A stretch of 42,312 nt of DNA from Candidatus Sericytochromatia bacterium S15B-MN24 CBMW_12 (GTDB lineage Bacteria; Cyanobacteriota; Sericytochromatia; S15B-MN24; UBA4093), in the NCBI GenBank assembly GCA_002083825.1, contig DAZV01000015.1:1-42312 (forward strand). The letters are read 5' to 3'. The notes under the pieces were generated by a model. It was given only the letters and a program-made list of their open reading frames with translations, had not been told where the DNA came from and ran no database searches. The translations under genes were made by a program, and so were the position numbers. Below are positions 16,447 through 24,445 of the stretch, in pieces (positions within the stretch are counted from its first letter, which is position 1; every line of letters starts with the position of its first letter).

Positions 16447-17208
16447 ATGCCCTCTGTCAACCAGATCCTACGTCAAACCCGCGAAGCCAAGGGGATTTCC
16501 CTCGACGAAGTGGCCCAGCGTACCTATATCAAGCTTCCGTATCTCGTTGCCCTCGAAGAGGGAGACGTCTCCAAGCTTCCCGCGCCTGTGTACATCCACG
16601 GCTACATCCGGCAGTACGCCAAGCTGATGGGCCTGAACGGCAGTGAACTGGTCCTGCAGTATCAGCAGGACCAGACGCCTCAGCTCGCGTCGAAGCTCAC
16701 GATGAGCACGTCCTCCAACTACCTCGCCGAGATTGCCCGCGACGAAGCGGCTCGCCCCGAGCGGCGCTACGAGACCCTGCAGCCCCTCGAAAGCTCGGTC
16801 ACCGAGGAGTCCTTCGCGGAACAACTGGTCCCCAAGGCCGAACCGCTGGTCACCCAGTCGAGCTTGCCGCCGCGGCCCGTTCTCGATGTCGCGCCGAGCG
16901 CCGCCGAGCGCCGGAACGAGGAGTCCGCACGAATCGCCCCCGTGGGTGAGAACGGCCTCCCGAGCTTCCTCTCCGATCGCGCCGCTCCGGTGACCGACGT
17001 CGGTGGGGACATCACCCGCGCCAAGCAAGAAGCCCAGAAGATCGTGGCCGGCGCGCAGCGCGAAGCCCACGAGATGCGGGTTTCCGCCGAGCGCTACGCC
17101 GATCAGGTGCTTTCTCAGCTGGAGTCAGAGGTCAGCCGCGCCCTCCAGACGGTTCGCAACGGCAGGGCCTTCCTTCAGAGTCGCCGTCGCAAGCACCAAG
17201 ACGGATAA
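16447..17208 (+). CDS. RodZ-type HTH protein with DivIVA/SepIVA-like C-terminal coil
   Basis: A 253-residue protein. Residues about 3-70 match the HTH_25/RodZ cytoplasmic domain (ILRQTREAKGISLDEVAQRTYIKLPYLVALEEGD, then LPAPVYIHGYIRQYAKLMGL), which in RodZ contacts MreB. Unlike RodZ, no transmembrane segment follows. A disordered Pro/Glu/Ser region (about 75-185) leads to a helix (188-245) with DITRAKQEAQKIVAGAQREAHEMRVSAERYADQVL, a pattern typical of DivIVA, SepIVA and ATPase-b-like coils. The start at 16447 has TAGGAG ten bases upstream. A role in cell shape or polar organisation is inferred. The gene's 3' end is partly duplicated downstream (17270-17299). Confidence 0.75.
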   Translation: MPSVNQILRQTREAKGISLDEVAQRTYIKLPYLVALEEGDVSKLPAPVYIHGYIRQYAKLMGLNGSELVLQYQQDQTPQLASKLTMSTSSNYLAEIARDEAARPERRYETLQPLESSVTEESFAEQLVPKAEPLVTQSSLPPRPVLDVAPSAAERRNEESARIAPVGENGLPSFLSDRAAPVTDVGGDITRAKQEAQKIVAGAQREAHEMRVSAERYADQVLSQLESEVSRALQTVRNGRAFLQSRRRKHQDG

Positions 17209-17347
17209 TACTCAGTAGGGGCGCTCGCGACTTGAGCCGCAGGCGCTTGTGACTTGAGCCGCAGGCGCTGTCGCAAGCATCAGGACGCATAATACTCAGC
17301 AAAAAGCGCTCGCGACGAAAGTCGCGGGCGCTGCATGCATCAAGACG
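17186..17347. repeat. Duplicated 3' end of the upstream gene plus 22-bp direct repeats
   Basis: The last codons and stop of the HTH/DivIVA-like gene (17186-17215, starting GTCGCAAGCA and ending TAATACTCAG) recur at 17270-17299 with three mismatches, and a shorter remnant GCATCAAGACG lies at 17337-17347. Between the first two copies, GACTTGAGCCGCAGGCGCT occurs at 17229-17247 and 17251-17269. Confidence 0.85.
17300..17332 (-). terminator. Intrinsic terminator of the flhF-flhG operon
   Basis: Read on the minus strand, AGCGCCCGCGAC and GTCGCGAGCGCT form a 12-bp stem with one wobble around the loop TTTC, followed by TTTTTG. It lies about 30 bases past the flhG stop codon. Confidence 0.8.
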
Positions 17348-17363
17348 AATTAGCCTAAAAAAC

Positions 17364-18377
17364 CTATTTCGAGAGCCGATGGAAGAAGCGCGAGAAGAAG
17401 CCTTCGCGTACCGTCGGCTCTTCGCTTTGAACGAGCAGCTTGCCGACCAGGATGCTGACGCGGCGCGTGGCCACCGAGTAAGGGTAGAGAACCGAGAAGG
17501 GGCGCTGTTGCAGCACGGCCCGCCCCACGTTCACATCCTTCTCGACGAAGCCGAGGAAGTGGAGCTTGATCTCGAGAAAGCGCTCGACGATCATCGTGAG
17601 CTTCGCGGACACCGAGCGCGCTTCCTGCTCGGTGTCAGCCTGGTTAACCAGCAAGTGAACGGTCGCGCCCGGGTTCTGGGCATTCAAGGCCTTGATCATT
17701 CCGTAGGCGTCCGTGATGGCCGTCGGCTCCGGCGTGGTCACGACGATCACCTCGTGTGCCGCCATGACGAAGTCCATGACCTGCCGGGAGATGCCCGCCC
17801 CCGTATCGATCAACAAGATTTCCGAGCGCCCCTCGATCTCCGACAAGCTGGCCAACAGCTTCTCCAACCTGTCGGCGGGAAGGTTGGCGAGTTCGCTGAT
17901 ACCCGATCCCCCGGGAACCAGCTCGAGGTTCTCGCTGATGGGGAAAATCACCTCTTCGAGCTTCATGCGCGCGTCGATCACGTCGGCGAGCGAATGAGGC
18001 GGCGAGATGCCCAGGAGCACATCCAGGTTGGCCATGCCGAGATCGGCATCGAAGAGCAGGGTCTTCATCCCGCGCTTGGCAAAAGCGAGCGCGAGGTTCA
18101 CCGTGAGGTTGGTCTTACCCACGCCACCCTTGCCGCTGGTGACGACGATCGTGCGCGTCTTGAAGCGCGGACCCGCACCGGCGACGAGCGGGGGGATGGC
18201 CTCGGCGATGTCGGACACGGGGGTCTTGGCGGCGGCGGACGGCACGAGCACGGGCGGATCATCGCTCGGCGGTACGACCGACAAGGGCGAGGTACCGATC
18301 GGAGGCGGGACGAGCGCCGGGTGTTTTTCATTCTGTTGCTGCACGAGTGCGCGCAGCTTCTCGGCCTGATCGCTCAT
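17364..18377 (-). CDS. flhG: Flagellar number/position regulator FlhG (MinD-like ATPase)
   Basis: A 337-residue MinD/ParA-type ATPase that limits flagellar number and stimulates the GTPase activity of FlhF. The N-terminal DQAEKLR (3-9) is the DQAxxLR activator helix of FlhG that inserts into FlhF. After a Pro-rich linker comes the deviant Walker A SGKGGVGKTN (81-90, K88), then LFDADLGMANLDVLLG and LLIDTGAGIS. A C-terminal membrane-targeting helix, expected in the family, is plausible near the end (FFSRFFHRLSK). Its ATG overlaps the flhF stop as ATGA, so the two are coupled. A terminator follows. Confidence 0.94.
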   Translation of the reverse strand: MSDQAEKLRALVQQQNEKHPALVPPPIGTSPLSVVPPSDDPPVLVPSAAAKTPVSDIAEAIPPLVAGAGPRFKTRTIVVTSGKGGVGKTNLTVNLALAFAKRGMKTLLFDADLGMANLDVLLGISPPHSLADVIDARMKLEEVIFPISENLELVPGGSGISELANLPADRLEKLLASLSEIEGRSEILLIDTGAGISRQVMDFVMAAHEVIVVTTPEPTAITDAYGMIKALNAQNPGATVHLLVNQADTEQEARSVSAKLTMIVERFLEIKLHFLGFVEKDVNVGRAVLQQRPFSVLYPYSVATRRVSILVGKLLVQSEEPTVREGFFSRFFHRLSK

Positions 18378-19663
18378 GCCAGGAACTCTTCGATGAGCGA
18401 CTTCGCCATCGCCCCGGGATCCGCTTCCCGGATGTCGTCAGGCACGCTCTGCCCGGTCGTCAGGTAACTGAGAGGCTTGCCAAGGGAATAGGCCGTCGAG
18501 ATGAGCCCCCCGAAGGCCACGGACTCGTCGATCTTGGTGAAGGCCAGCCGATCGATCCCTACCGGGCTGAAGGCCTCCACGATCTTCTGGAGGTTCACCC
18601 GGTTGGTGGTGGCCGAAAGCACGAGGTGGACTTCCTTGGGATGGGGGAAATCGAGGAAGCCCTTGAGCTCGTTGAGATGCATGCGGTTCGAGGGCGATCG
18701 CCCCGCCGTATCGATCAGCACCAGGTCCTTGTTCTGAAAGCGATCCAGCGCATGCTTCAACGCGCTGGGCGTCAGGACCACCTCCACCGGAATCCCGATG
18801 ATGTCCCCGTAGGTCCGCAACTGCTCGACCGCGGCCACCCGGTACGTGTCGATGGTGATCAGCCCGACGTCCTTCTGGGCGAGTAGACGAAAATTGGCCG
18901 CGAGCTTCGCTATCGTGGTCGTCTTCCCCACTCCCGTGGGCCCCACCAGCGCCACGATGGTCGGTCCCGCTGCGGGGGTGGTCAGGATGGGCCCGCCGCC
19001 GCGCAACCAGTCCGCGATGACGGGTTCGAGCGCACGAACCCCCGCCTCCACGTCCGTCGCCAGCACCAGACGGTCCATCAGGATCGGGATGAGCGAAGGG
19101 TCGAGATCCGAAGCGAGCATCCGCTCGTGAACCGGGAGCCACTTCTCGGGCCATACGGAGGCCACGCCGCCACGCGGAACCTCGAGCTGCGACTTGACGG
19201 TATTCAGAATCTGCTTGAACTCCCCCATGGCCTCGCGGATCTCGGCCATCTCGGCGCTCGCGGGCTCGGGCGACGCGATGGGCACCGTCGCGGCCATCTC
19301 GACCTGCGCGGGCCTCATCGAGGGCGGCGGGGGGGCAGACGAGTCGAACATCGCCCCGAGCGGACCGAGCACCGACGACCTGTGGGTCGGCGCTGGAGCG
19401 GGCGCAACCGTTAGCGACGGAGCGGGGGCGGGCGCAGCAGTGGGTGTCGCGGTGGGCGCAGGAGCGGACGGCCGAAGGGTGAAGGGGCGCTCGGGAGTAT
19501 CGATCGCCGCCAGGACCTCCACGCTCTCCTTCGCGAAGAAACCGAAGATGCCGCCACGCTTGAAGGTGCGCGAGTGCAGGATCACGGCGTCGGGACCGAG
19601 ATCCATCTTGATCTTCATCCGCGCCTCCTGCATGGTGGCGGCGGTAAACTGGCGGATCTTCAA
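18374..19663 (-). CDS. flhF: Flagellar biosynthesis SRP-type GTPase FlhF
   Basis: A 429-residue GTPase of the SRP54/FtsY class that marks the site of flagellar assembly at the membrane. The basic N-terminal B domain begins KIRQFTAATMQEARMKIK, followed by a long Pro/Ala-rich linker (about 60-135). The NG domain carries the P-loop GPTGVGKTT (241-249), IDTYRVAAVEQL (271-282), DTAGR (319-323) and TKID (376-379). The start is a TTG at 19663 with GAGG a few bases upstream; this N-terminus matches the family. A hairpin at 19739-19789 separates the gene from csrA, and a TATAAG upstream near 19708 could be a separate -10 box. Confidence 0.93.
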   Translation of the reverse strand: MKIRQFTAATMQEARMKIKMDLGPDAVILHSRTFKRGGIFGFFAKESVEVLAAIDTPERPFTLRPSAPAPTATPTAAPAPAPSLTVAPAPAPTHRSSVLGPLGAMFDSSAPPPPSMRPAQVEMAATVPIASPEPASAEMAEIREAMGEFKQILNTVKSQLEVPRGGVASVWPEKWLPVHERMLASDLDPSLIPILMDRLVLATDVEAGVRALEPVIADWLRGGGPILTTPAAGPTIVALVGPTGVGKTTTIAKLAANFRLLAQKDVGLITIDTYRVAAVEQLRTYGDIIGIPVEVVLTPSALKHALDRFQNKDLVLIDTAGRSPSNRMHLNELKGFLDFPHPKEVHLVLSATTNRVNLQKIVEAFSPVGIDRLAFTKIDESVAFGGLISTAYSLGKPLSYLTTGQSVPDDIREADPGAMAKSLIEEFLA

Positions 19664-19738
19664 CGAGGCCTCGATCGGTGGGCGAAGGGGAACTCAACTC
19701 CTCCCCTTATACCCTCGGCCTGGGAGTCCTATCACGGC

Positions 19739-19789
19739 GAAGCCGGCCAGCGGCATTCCCCGACAAGAGGAACGCCACTGGCCGGCTTC
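19739..19789 (-). terminator. Long hairpin between csrA and flhF
   Basis: GAAGCCGGCCAG (19739-19750) and CTGGCCGGCTTC (19778-19789) form a perfect 12-bp stem, extended inward by imperfect pairing (CGGCATTCC with GGAACGCC). No T-tract follows on the minus strand, so it may attenuate rather than end transcription. Confidence 0.6.
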
Positions 19790-19802
19790 CGGCCGAAAAG
19801 AA

Positions 19803-20063
19803 CTAGGACTGAGGCTTCTGAAAGGCCTGCTTGAGCAACATCGCGGCCGCCTCCGGGGAGGCCTGGGCTTCAGCAGACGCCTGGGATGCCGCGCGCTGGT
19901 TCTCGGCCTTGACCTCGGCCAGCAGTTCCTGGCGGAAAACCTTGACGTTCCGGGGGGCATTGACGCCAATCTTGACGTTGTCCCCCTTGACCTCGAGGAT
20001 CACCACCTCGATGTCTTCGCCGATCATGATGCTCTGGCTGGATTTACGGTTCAGGACGAGCAT
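19803..20063 (-). CDS. csrA: Carbon storage regulator CsrA
   Basis: An 86-residue RNA-binding regulator that blocks ribosome access at GGA motifs. The CsrA core (1-60) is complete: MLVLNRKSSQSIMIGEDIEVVILEVKGDNVKIGVNAP, then the basic VFRQEL segment with the family's RNA-contacting Arg. A C-terminal Ala/Gln/Ser-rich tail of about 25 residues is longer than in E. coli (61 residues). The start has AGGAGGTCCTC directly upstream, nine bases after the fliW stop. With FliW beside it, the arrangement matches the Bacillus subtilis system, in which FliW binds CsrA and releases flagellin mRNA; no flagellin gene is in this window. Confidence 0.95.
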   Translation of the reverse strand: MLVLNRKSSQSIMIGEDIEVVILEVKGDNVKIGVNAPRNVKVFRQELLAEVKAENQRAASQASAEAQASPEAAAMLLKQAFQKPQS

Positions 20064-20072
20064 GAGGACCTC

Positions 20073-20510
20073 CTAGACCGCGACCGGATCGGGAATGAGC
20101 CGCTGACGCACCGGATAGTCCGAGGCGTGAAGAACCAGCTGGCGTCCCTGGCCATGCTCGCGGTCGATCACCAGCGGCCCGAGAAGATTGGCGGTCATCT
20201 TGGCCGGATCCTTGGGAACGGTCACCAGGACCCGCACGTCCAGCGGCGAGCCTTCCGGCAAGGCCAGGGCCTGCCAATCCTCGGCCGTCAGCTCCGGATG
20301 GTAGTTCCCGAAGACCGCTTTCGGCTCCATGACGGTGAAGACGATCTGGGGGTCATCCACCGACTGCAACCATTCGAGCGGAGCGATTTCCGGGCGTTCC
20401 AGCAGGACGAAAGACGTGAGATCCTCGAAGCCGAGAAGCCCCGACGGGAAGGTGAGAATGCTGGCCGACTCGATCTCGAGAGGACCGAACTGACGGGTTT
20501 CGAGCTTCAT
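20073..20510 (-). CDS. fliW: Flagellar assembly factor FliW
   Basis: A 145-residue protein, the antagonist of CsrA. The sequence follows the family: FGPLEIESASILTFPSGLLGFEDLTSFVLLE, then PLEWLQSVDDPQIVFTVMEPKAVF. The C-terminal half carries the conserved VLVTVPKDPAKMTANLLGPLVID block. In B. subtilis, FliW is held by flagellin and, when freed, binds CsrA. The ATG at 20510 has GAGG seven bases upstream. It lies 9 bp before csrA and 69 bp after flgL, in the same order as in Bacillus. Confidence 0.95.
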   Translation of the reverse strand: MKLETRQFGPLEIESASILTFPSGLLGFEDLTSFVLLERPEIAPLEWLQSVDDPQIVFTVMEPKAVFGNYHPELTAEDWQALALPEGSPLDVRVLVTVPKDPAKMTANLLGPLVIDREHGQGRQLVLHASDYPVRQRLIPDPVAV

Positions 20511-20579
20511 GAATTGACCTCGGTAACAAGTTGCCGCGTCTCGCGATTCAAGCGCCGACGAGCGGGAAGCCACCCTATT

Positions 20580-21497
20580 CTACCGTAAAAACTGCAAGAG
20601 AGACGGCTGGATGATCCGGGCGCTGGCGGCCAGCGACGCCTGATAGACCGATTCCTGCTGCATGACCTGCGAGACCACGTCCGCAAACTCCGGCTCTTCC
20701 GTCTCGGAGAGGCGCTCCTTGTAATCGATCGCCGCGTCGGCGTACCGCGTATCCAGCATGTCCAAACGATTGATCCGGCTTCCGAGCACGGCGCGCTCCG
20801 TGTTCACCCGCCCCATGGCCACGTCCAGGCGCCCGATCTGGGTCGAGATCTGATCCGTATCCCCCGACCTCATCACATCCTCAAGATCCTTGAGGACCGA
20901 GAAGACGCGGTCCGGATCCGCCGCATCCCCGAAGGCGTCCGCCCCGGTCGTGTTGAAGGGAAGCGTCACGCCGGGAACCACTTCGACGTCCATGCTGGCA
21001 TCGTTTCCGGTATAGACGATCTCGCTGGTCGGAAGCGCGGGGTCGGGATAGGGCATCGTGAAAGGCGGCTGCTCGATGGTCATCGTGCCGCCGAAGATGA
21101 AGCGCCCGTTCATCTCCGTGTTGGAGATGACCTGCAACTGCTCCCGCAGCTGAACGATCTCCTCGGCCATGGCCCGGCGCTCAGCGGACGTCTGAGTATC
21201 GTTGGCCCCTCTAACCGCCAGCTCCCGCGCGCGGTTGAGAACCGAATGCGCCTCGTCGAGCGCCCCGTCGGTGACGTTCAGCCAGGTACTCGCGTCCCGG
21301 ATGTTCACGCCGTACTGCTCCTGCTGTTTCAGCGTCCCGCGAAGCAACATGGCGCGGTCCGTCCCGGTGGGATCGTCCGAGGGGCGCGTGATCTTCTTGC
21401 CCGTGGCCAGCTGGTGCTGGAGGCCGAACAGCTTCTCGAGGTGCCCCGTCGCATGGCGGGTGGTCGCGTCGAAGACCATGTTGTTCGTGATCCGCAT
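20580..21497 (-). CDS. flgL: Flagellar hook-associated protein 3 (FlgL)
   Basis: A 305-residue junction protein between hook and filament. The flagellin-like N-terminal coil is visible (MRITNNMVFDATTRHATGHLEKLFGLQHQLATGKKITRPSDDPTG), with its partner coil at the C-terminus (SRINRLDMLDTRYADAAIDYKERLSETEEPEFADVVSQ). The central region contains MNGRFIFGGT, typical of FlgL. The ATG at 21497 has AGGAGGTAACGGC upstream. It follows flgK with an 87-bp gap. Confidence 0.95.
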   Translation of the reverse strand: MRITNNMVFDATTRHATGHLEKLFGLQHQLATGKKITRPSDDPTGTDRAMLLRGTLKQQEQYGVNIRDASTWLNVTDGALDEAHSVLNRARELAVRGANDTQTSAERRAMAEEIVQLREQLQVISNTEMNGRFIFGGTMTIEQPPFTMPYPDPALPTSEIVYTGNDASMDVEVVPGVTLPFNTTGADAFGDAADPDRVFSVLKDLEDVMRSGDTDQISTQIGRLDVAMGRVNTERAVLGSRINRLDMLDTRYADAAIDYKERLSETEEPEFADVVSQVMQQESVYQASLAASARIIQPSLLQFLR

Positions 21498-21584
21498 GCC
21501 GTTACCTCCTGCTGATGCTGTTGCTGCTGCCGACGTTCAAGACGAAAAGCGTCGAAAAAACGAGTCCGTGCCAGGCGCGGGCGG

Positions 21585-23072
21585 CTATCGCCCAGCCCCC
21601 AGGCCGTTGATGATCCGATCGAGAATCTCGTCGAAGGCGTTGAGGGCCCGCGCCGAGGCCTGGTAGGCATGCTGGTAGCGCACCATGTCGGCCATCTCCT
21701 CGTCCATGTTGACGCCCGAGGTCTCTTCCTTGCGCTGAAACAGGTAATTGAGCACCTCACCCTGGTTCGATACCGTCCGGTTGGCAGACTGCCCCATGAC
21801 CCCCAGACCCGCGAGGAGGTTCCGGTAGTCGTCCTCGAACGTCGCCGTGGCGCTCATGGTCGCCTTGTTGCGCAGCGCCGCGATCAGCTTCGACGTCACG
21901 GTGTCGCCCGGCCCCGAGGAAGGCGTTCCTCCCGTCGCGATCTGCGCCAGTCCTGCCGTTCCGTCCATGATGTCGGGGTTGACGGAAATCTTGTCCGCTC
22001 CCATCGTCGACGACAGCGGATCGCCCATGTTCACGAAGAAGTCCTTACCACTGACCGTCCCGTCCGTCAGCGAGCCCGCCCGATGCAAGGCGTTGACCTC
22101 CTGGGCCAGCTGGTTGGCGAGCGTGTCGATGCGATGCAGGATGCCGTTCGGCGAGTCCGGAAGCACCGGAATGGCGTCCCGGAAACGCGGCCTTCCGATG
22201 ATGTCGTCGCGCATCTGAAGCATCGCTCCGACCGCGGCGCCGGTCTCGGCCTGAGGCACCACGTTCCCTTCGAAGGTCACGTCCGAGTAGGCCCCCTCGT
22301 CACTGGGCTGGAAGCCGAGGTCGGTCTGGATGTTTCCCGCCACCAGCGCGCGGCCGTTCATGTAGACCCAGACCTTGCCGTCTTCATGCTGAACCGTGTG
22401 GACCTTGATCAGCTTGGACATCTTTTCGAGCGCGAGATCGCGCTGATCCAGCAGTTGGTTGGCGGATCCGCCTCCCACCTGCACCTCGGCGATCTGGTCG
22501 TTGAGCTGGGCAATCTGCTTGGTGAAGACGTTGATGTCGGTCAGCGCGTTCCTGACCTGGAAGTCGAGCTCGCGGCGCTGGGTCGTCAGGCGCTGGGAAG
22601 CGTCGTTGAAGGCGTTGGCGAGGGCGGCGGCCTGATCGCGAACCACGGCCCTGACGCCCGGTGATTCCGGGTTGGAGGTCAGGGTGTGCCAGGAGTTGAA
22701 GAACTCGTTCATCACGCTGGCAAGCCCCGTCTCGGAGGGCTCGTGAAAGACGTCCTCGATCAGGACGACGTTCTTGGCTATGGCTTCGTTGGCGCCCAGC
22801 GTGGCGTTTTCGCGCCGGACCTGCAAGTCGAGGTACTCGTCGCGCATGCGGTTGATACCGTTGATCTGGGTGCCGGATCCCAGCGAGGCGAGGCGAGTGG
22901 GCGTGTTGAAGCCGGGGGTGGGGATGGGGACGGCGGCAGACACGTTCACCCGCTGGCGCGAGTAGCCCTCCGTGTTGGCGTTGGCGACGTTATGGCCCAT
23001 GGTGTTGAGGGCCGTCTGAGCGGAAGCCAGACCGCGAACCGCAGCGTTGATACCCAGCAATGCGTAGTCCAT
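21585..23072 (-). CDS. flgK: Flagellar hook-associated protein 1 (FlgK)
   Basis: A 495-residue hook-filament junction protein. The N-terminal rod/hook-type coil is complete (LGINAAVRGLASAQTALNTMGHNVANANTEGYSRQRV) and the C-terminal FlgK end is also present (VNMDEEMADMVRYQHAYQASARALNAFDEILDRIINGLG). The length is near the lower end for the family. The ATG at 23072 has GGAGGG upstream and shares one base with the flgN stop (TGATG), so translation is coupled to the gene for its probable chaperone. Confidence 0.95.
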   Translation of the reverse strand: MDYALLGINAAVRGLASAQTALNTMGHNVANANTEGYSRQRVNVSAAVPIPTPGFNTPTRLASLGSGTQINGINRMRDEYLDLQVRRENATLGANEAIAKNVVLIEDVFHEPSETGLASVMNEFFNSWHTLTSNPESPGVRAVVRDQAAALANAFNDASQRLTTQRRELDFQVRNALTDINVFTKQIAQLNDQIAEVQVGGGSANQLLDQRDLALEKMSKLIKVHTVQHEDGKVWVYMNGRALVAGNIQTDLGFQPSDEGAYSDVTFEGNVVPQAETGAAVGAMLQMRDDIIGRPRFRDAIPVLPDSPNGILHRIDTLANQLAQEVNALHRAGSLTDGTVSGKDFFVNMGDPLSSTMGADKISVNPDIMDGTAGLAQIATGGTPSSGPGDTVTSKLIAALRNKATMSATATFEDDYRNLLAGLGVMGQSANRTVSNQGEVLNYLFQRKEETSGVNMDEEMADMVRYQHAYQASARALNAFDEILDRIINGLGAGR

Positions 23073-23578
23073 CAGGCCCTCCAATCCAAGAGTAGGCTCG
23101 GAGCCTGCGCCACGCTCCCGTCGTAGACCAGTCCGTCGGGGGTCGCCGCCTGGGCGATGACATCGAGGGTATAGGTCGCGTAATCGATGGAAAGCCGCAG
23201 CAGCTCGCGGCAAGTGTGGTTGCCAGCCTGTAGATCCGCGACCTTGAGGCGAAGGTCATCGCCCAGGGGGGCGAGACGCTTGCGCCAGGCGGGAGAAAGG
23301 AGAGGCAGTAGCTCGTTCAAGGTTTGCACCGGAGCCTGGAAGTGACTGGCGATCGCCCCTGAAACCTCGCAGCGCCTGAGCTCGAGGGCATCCAGCGCGC
23401 GCATCTCACTCGCCTCCTGCGTCAGAAGCCGCCCCAGTTGCTCCGTGCGGTTCTTCTTGATCAGCGCAAGCTTGAAGGGAAGCCGATTCACCAGGTGGGT
23501 ATAGGCCGCCAGTTCGTCGCGCAAGATCGCTTCCAGCTCGGCGAGCGGCTCATCGAGGCCAGTGCGCAGCTGCTCCAT
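23072..23578 (-). CDS. flgN: Flagellar export chaperone FlgN
   Basis: A 168-residue, largely helical protein. FlgN binds the C-termini of FlgK and FlgL and delivers them to the export apparatus. Two long helices (about 1-75 and 95-150) fit the family, and the sequence itself is weakly conserved, as is usual for FlgN. Position between flgM and flgK supports the call strongly. The ATG at 23578 has GGGGAGC upstream, and the stop overlaps the flgK start. Confidence 0.85.
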   Translation of the reverse strand: MEQLRTGLDEPLAELEAILRDELAAYTHLVNRLPFKLALIKKNRTEQLGRLLTQEASEMRALDALELRRCEVSGAIASHFQAPVQTLNELLPLLSPAWRKRLAPLGDDLRLKVADLQAGNHTCRELLRLSIDYATYTLDVIAQAATPDGLVYDGSVAQAPSLLLDWRA

Positions 23579-23592
23579 GCTCCCCGTCCCCG

Positions 23593-23889
23593 CTACTGGA
23601 GATCGTTGGCCATGTTGCGCGACAGGATCGACCGTGCGATATCCTGGCCCGAGACCTGATAGGCCCCCGCGGCAATCTGCGCCTTGAGCTCCTCGACCCG
23701 ATCGACCCGGAGTGCGGGCTGCTTGGCAATCACGCCCAGAGCCTTGGTCACGTCCTGGCTGGCGAGTGAAAATTGAGCCGCGTCCGGAGCCTGAGGACCC
23801 TCGACACGGGAGGCGCCGGCAGGACCGCTCTTGGGCTTGACGCCCTGAGTCTGGATAACTTGTTGGATTTGTTCGTTCGAGATTCTCAT
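23593..23889 (-). CDS. flgM: Anti-sigma-28 factor FlgM
   Basis: A 98-residue anti-sigma factor that holds FliA until the hook is finished and FlgM is exported. The N-terminus is basic and disordered (MRISNEQIQQVIQTQGVKPK). The conserved C-terminal half has RVDRVEELKAQIAAGAYQVSGQDIARSIL, the sigma-binding helices. A sigma-28 promoter lies about 50 bases upstream (23938-23964), giving the expected feedback. It is followed after 14 bases by flgN. Confidence 0.93.
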   Translation of the reverse strand: MRISNEQIQQVIQTQGVKPKSGPAGASRVEGPQAPDAAQFSLASQDVTKALGVIAKQPALRVDRVEELKAQIAAGAYQVSGQDIARSILSRNMANDLQ

Positions 23890-23937
23890 CTGGCTTCACC
23901 CTTTCCCCGAATCACCGTCACGGGGTCTCTAGAAGAC

Positions 23938-23964
23938 CTATCGGCAGGGTTCGAACGGACTTGA
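23938..23964 (-). promoter_or_regulatory. Sigma-28 (FliA) promoter for flgM
   Basis: On the minus strand TCAAGTCC (23964-23957), an 11-bp spacer, and GCCGATAG (23945-23938) match the sigma-28 consensus TAAAGTTT-N11-GCCGATAA, with 7 of 8 bases in the -10. It would drive flgM and probably flgN, flgK, flgL, fliW and csrA. Confidence 0.8.
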
Positions 23965-24003
23965 GGGAAAAGCCTGGGGAAATTGGTCGAAACGGCTGAC
24001 GCC

Positions 24004-24339
24004 TCAGCGGGGCGACGCGAACCCGGTCCGGAGATCCCGCTGGCACGTGGCGCAGAAACGCCCGACGGGAATCGGCACCGCGCAGCGCTGGCAGGCGAGC
24101 ACCGACATCATGAGGGAATCGAAACCCACCAATCGCCCCAGACGCACCATGCGACGTATCCGATCGGGATCCACCCCGGTCCCATCCGAAACCTGACCCA
24201 GCGAGGCCATCGGCTTGCGCCCCAGGTACTCGAAAACCTGGACGTAAGCCTCTTCTTCGGCTTCGCGACAGGGAGCGCAGGGCTCATTGAGCGTCTGGTT
24301 GAACATCCGGCTGCAAACCGGGCAATTGGCGAGAGGCAT
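24004..24339 (-). CDS. yvyF: Flagellar operon protein YvyF (zinc-finger type)
   Basis: A 111-residue protein of the YvyF family found upstream of flgM in Bacillus. Two pairs of Cys-x2-Cys (CPVCSRMF and CAPCREAE near the N-terminus; CQRCAVPI and CATCQRDL near the C-terminus) suggest zinc binding. Between them is a helix-turn-helix-like segment (LGQVSDGTGVDPDRIRRMVRLGRLVG). Reports link the family to flagellar gene regulation through FlgM, but the function here is inferred from context. The start is ambiguous: the ATG at 24339 has AGGGG almost touching it, and an in-frame GTG at 24357 would add six residues. Confidence 0.78.
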   Translation of the reverse strand: MPLANCPVCSRMFNQTLNEPCAPCREAEEEAYVQVFEYLGRKPMASLGQVSDGTGVDPDRIRRMVRLGRLVGFDSLMMSVLACQRCAVPIPVGRFCATCQRDLRTGFASPR

Positions 24340-24395
24340 ACCCCTTGTTTTCCCCACCGCCCACCGATTGAAACGGATTCATGAAAACAAGCGAA

Positions 24396-24422
24396 AGGGC
24401 TCCTCGGCAGCCGAGAAGCCCT
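24396..24422 (-). terminator. Hairpin terminator after flgJ
   Basis: On the minus strand AGGGCTTCTCGG, loop CTG, CCGAGGAGCCCT (12 bp with one wobble), followed by TTCGCTTGTTTTC. It separates the flgF-flgG-flgJ operon from yvyF. Confidence 0.7.
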
Positions 24423-24445
24423 ACTTGCTGAAAACCGTGAGCGCG

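Noticed and set aside
23946..23960. GGGTTCGAAC resembling a tRNA T-loop
   Set aside because: No acceptor, D or anticodon arms around it; it is the spacer of the flgM promoter.
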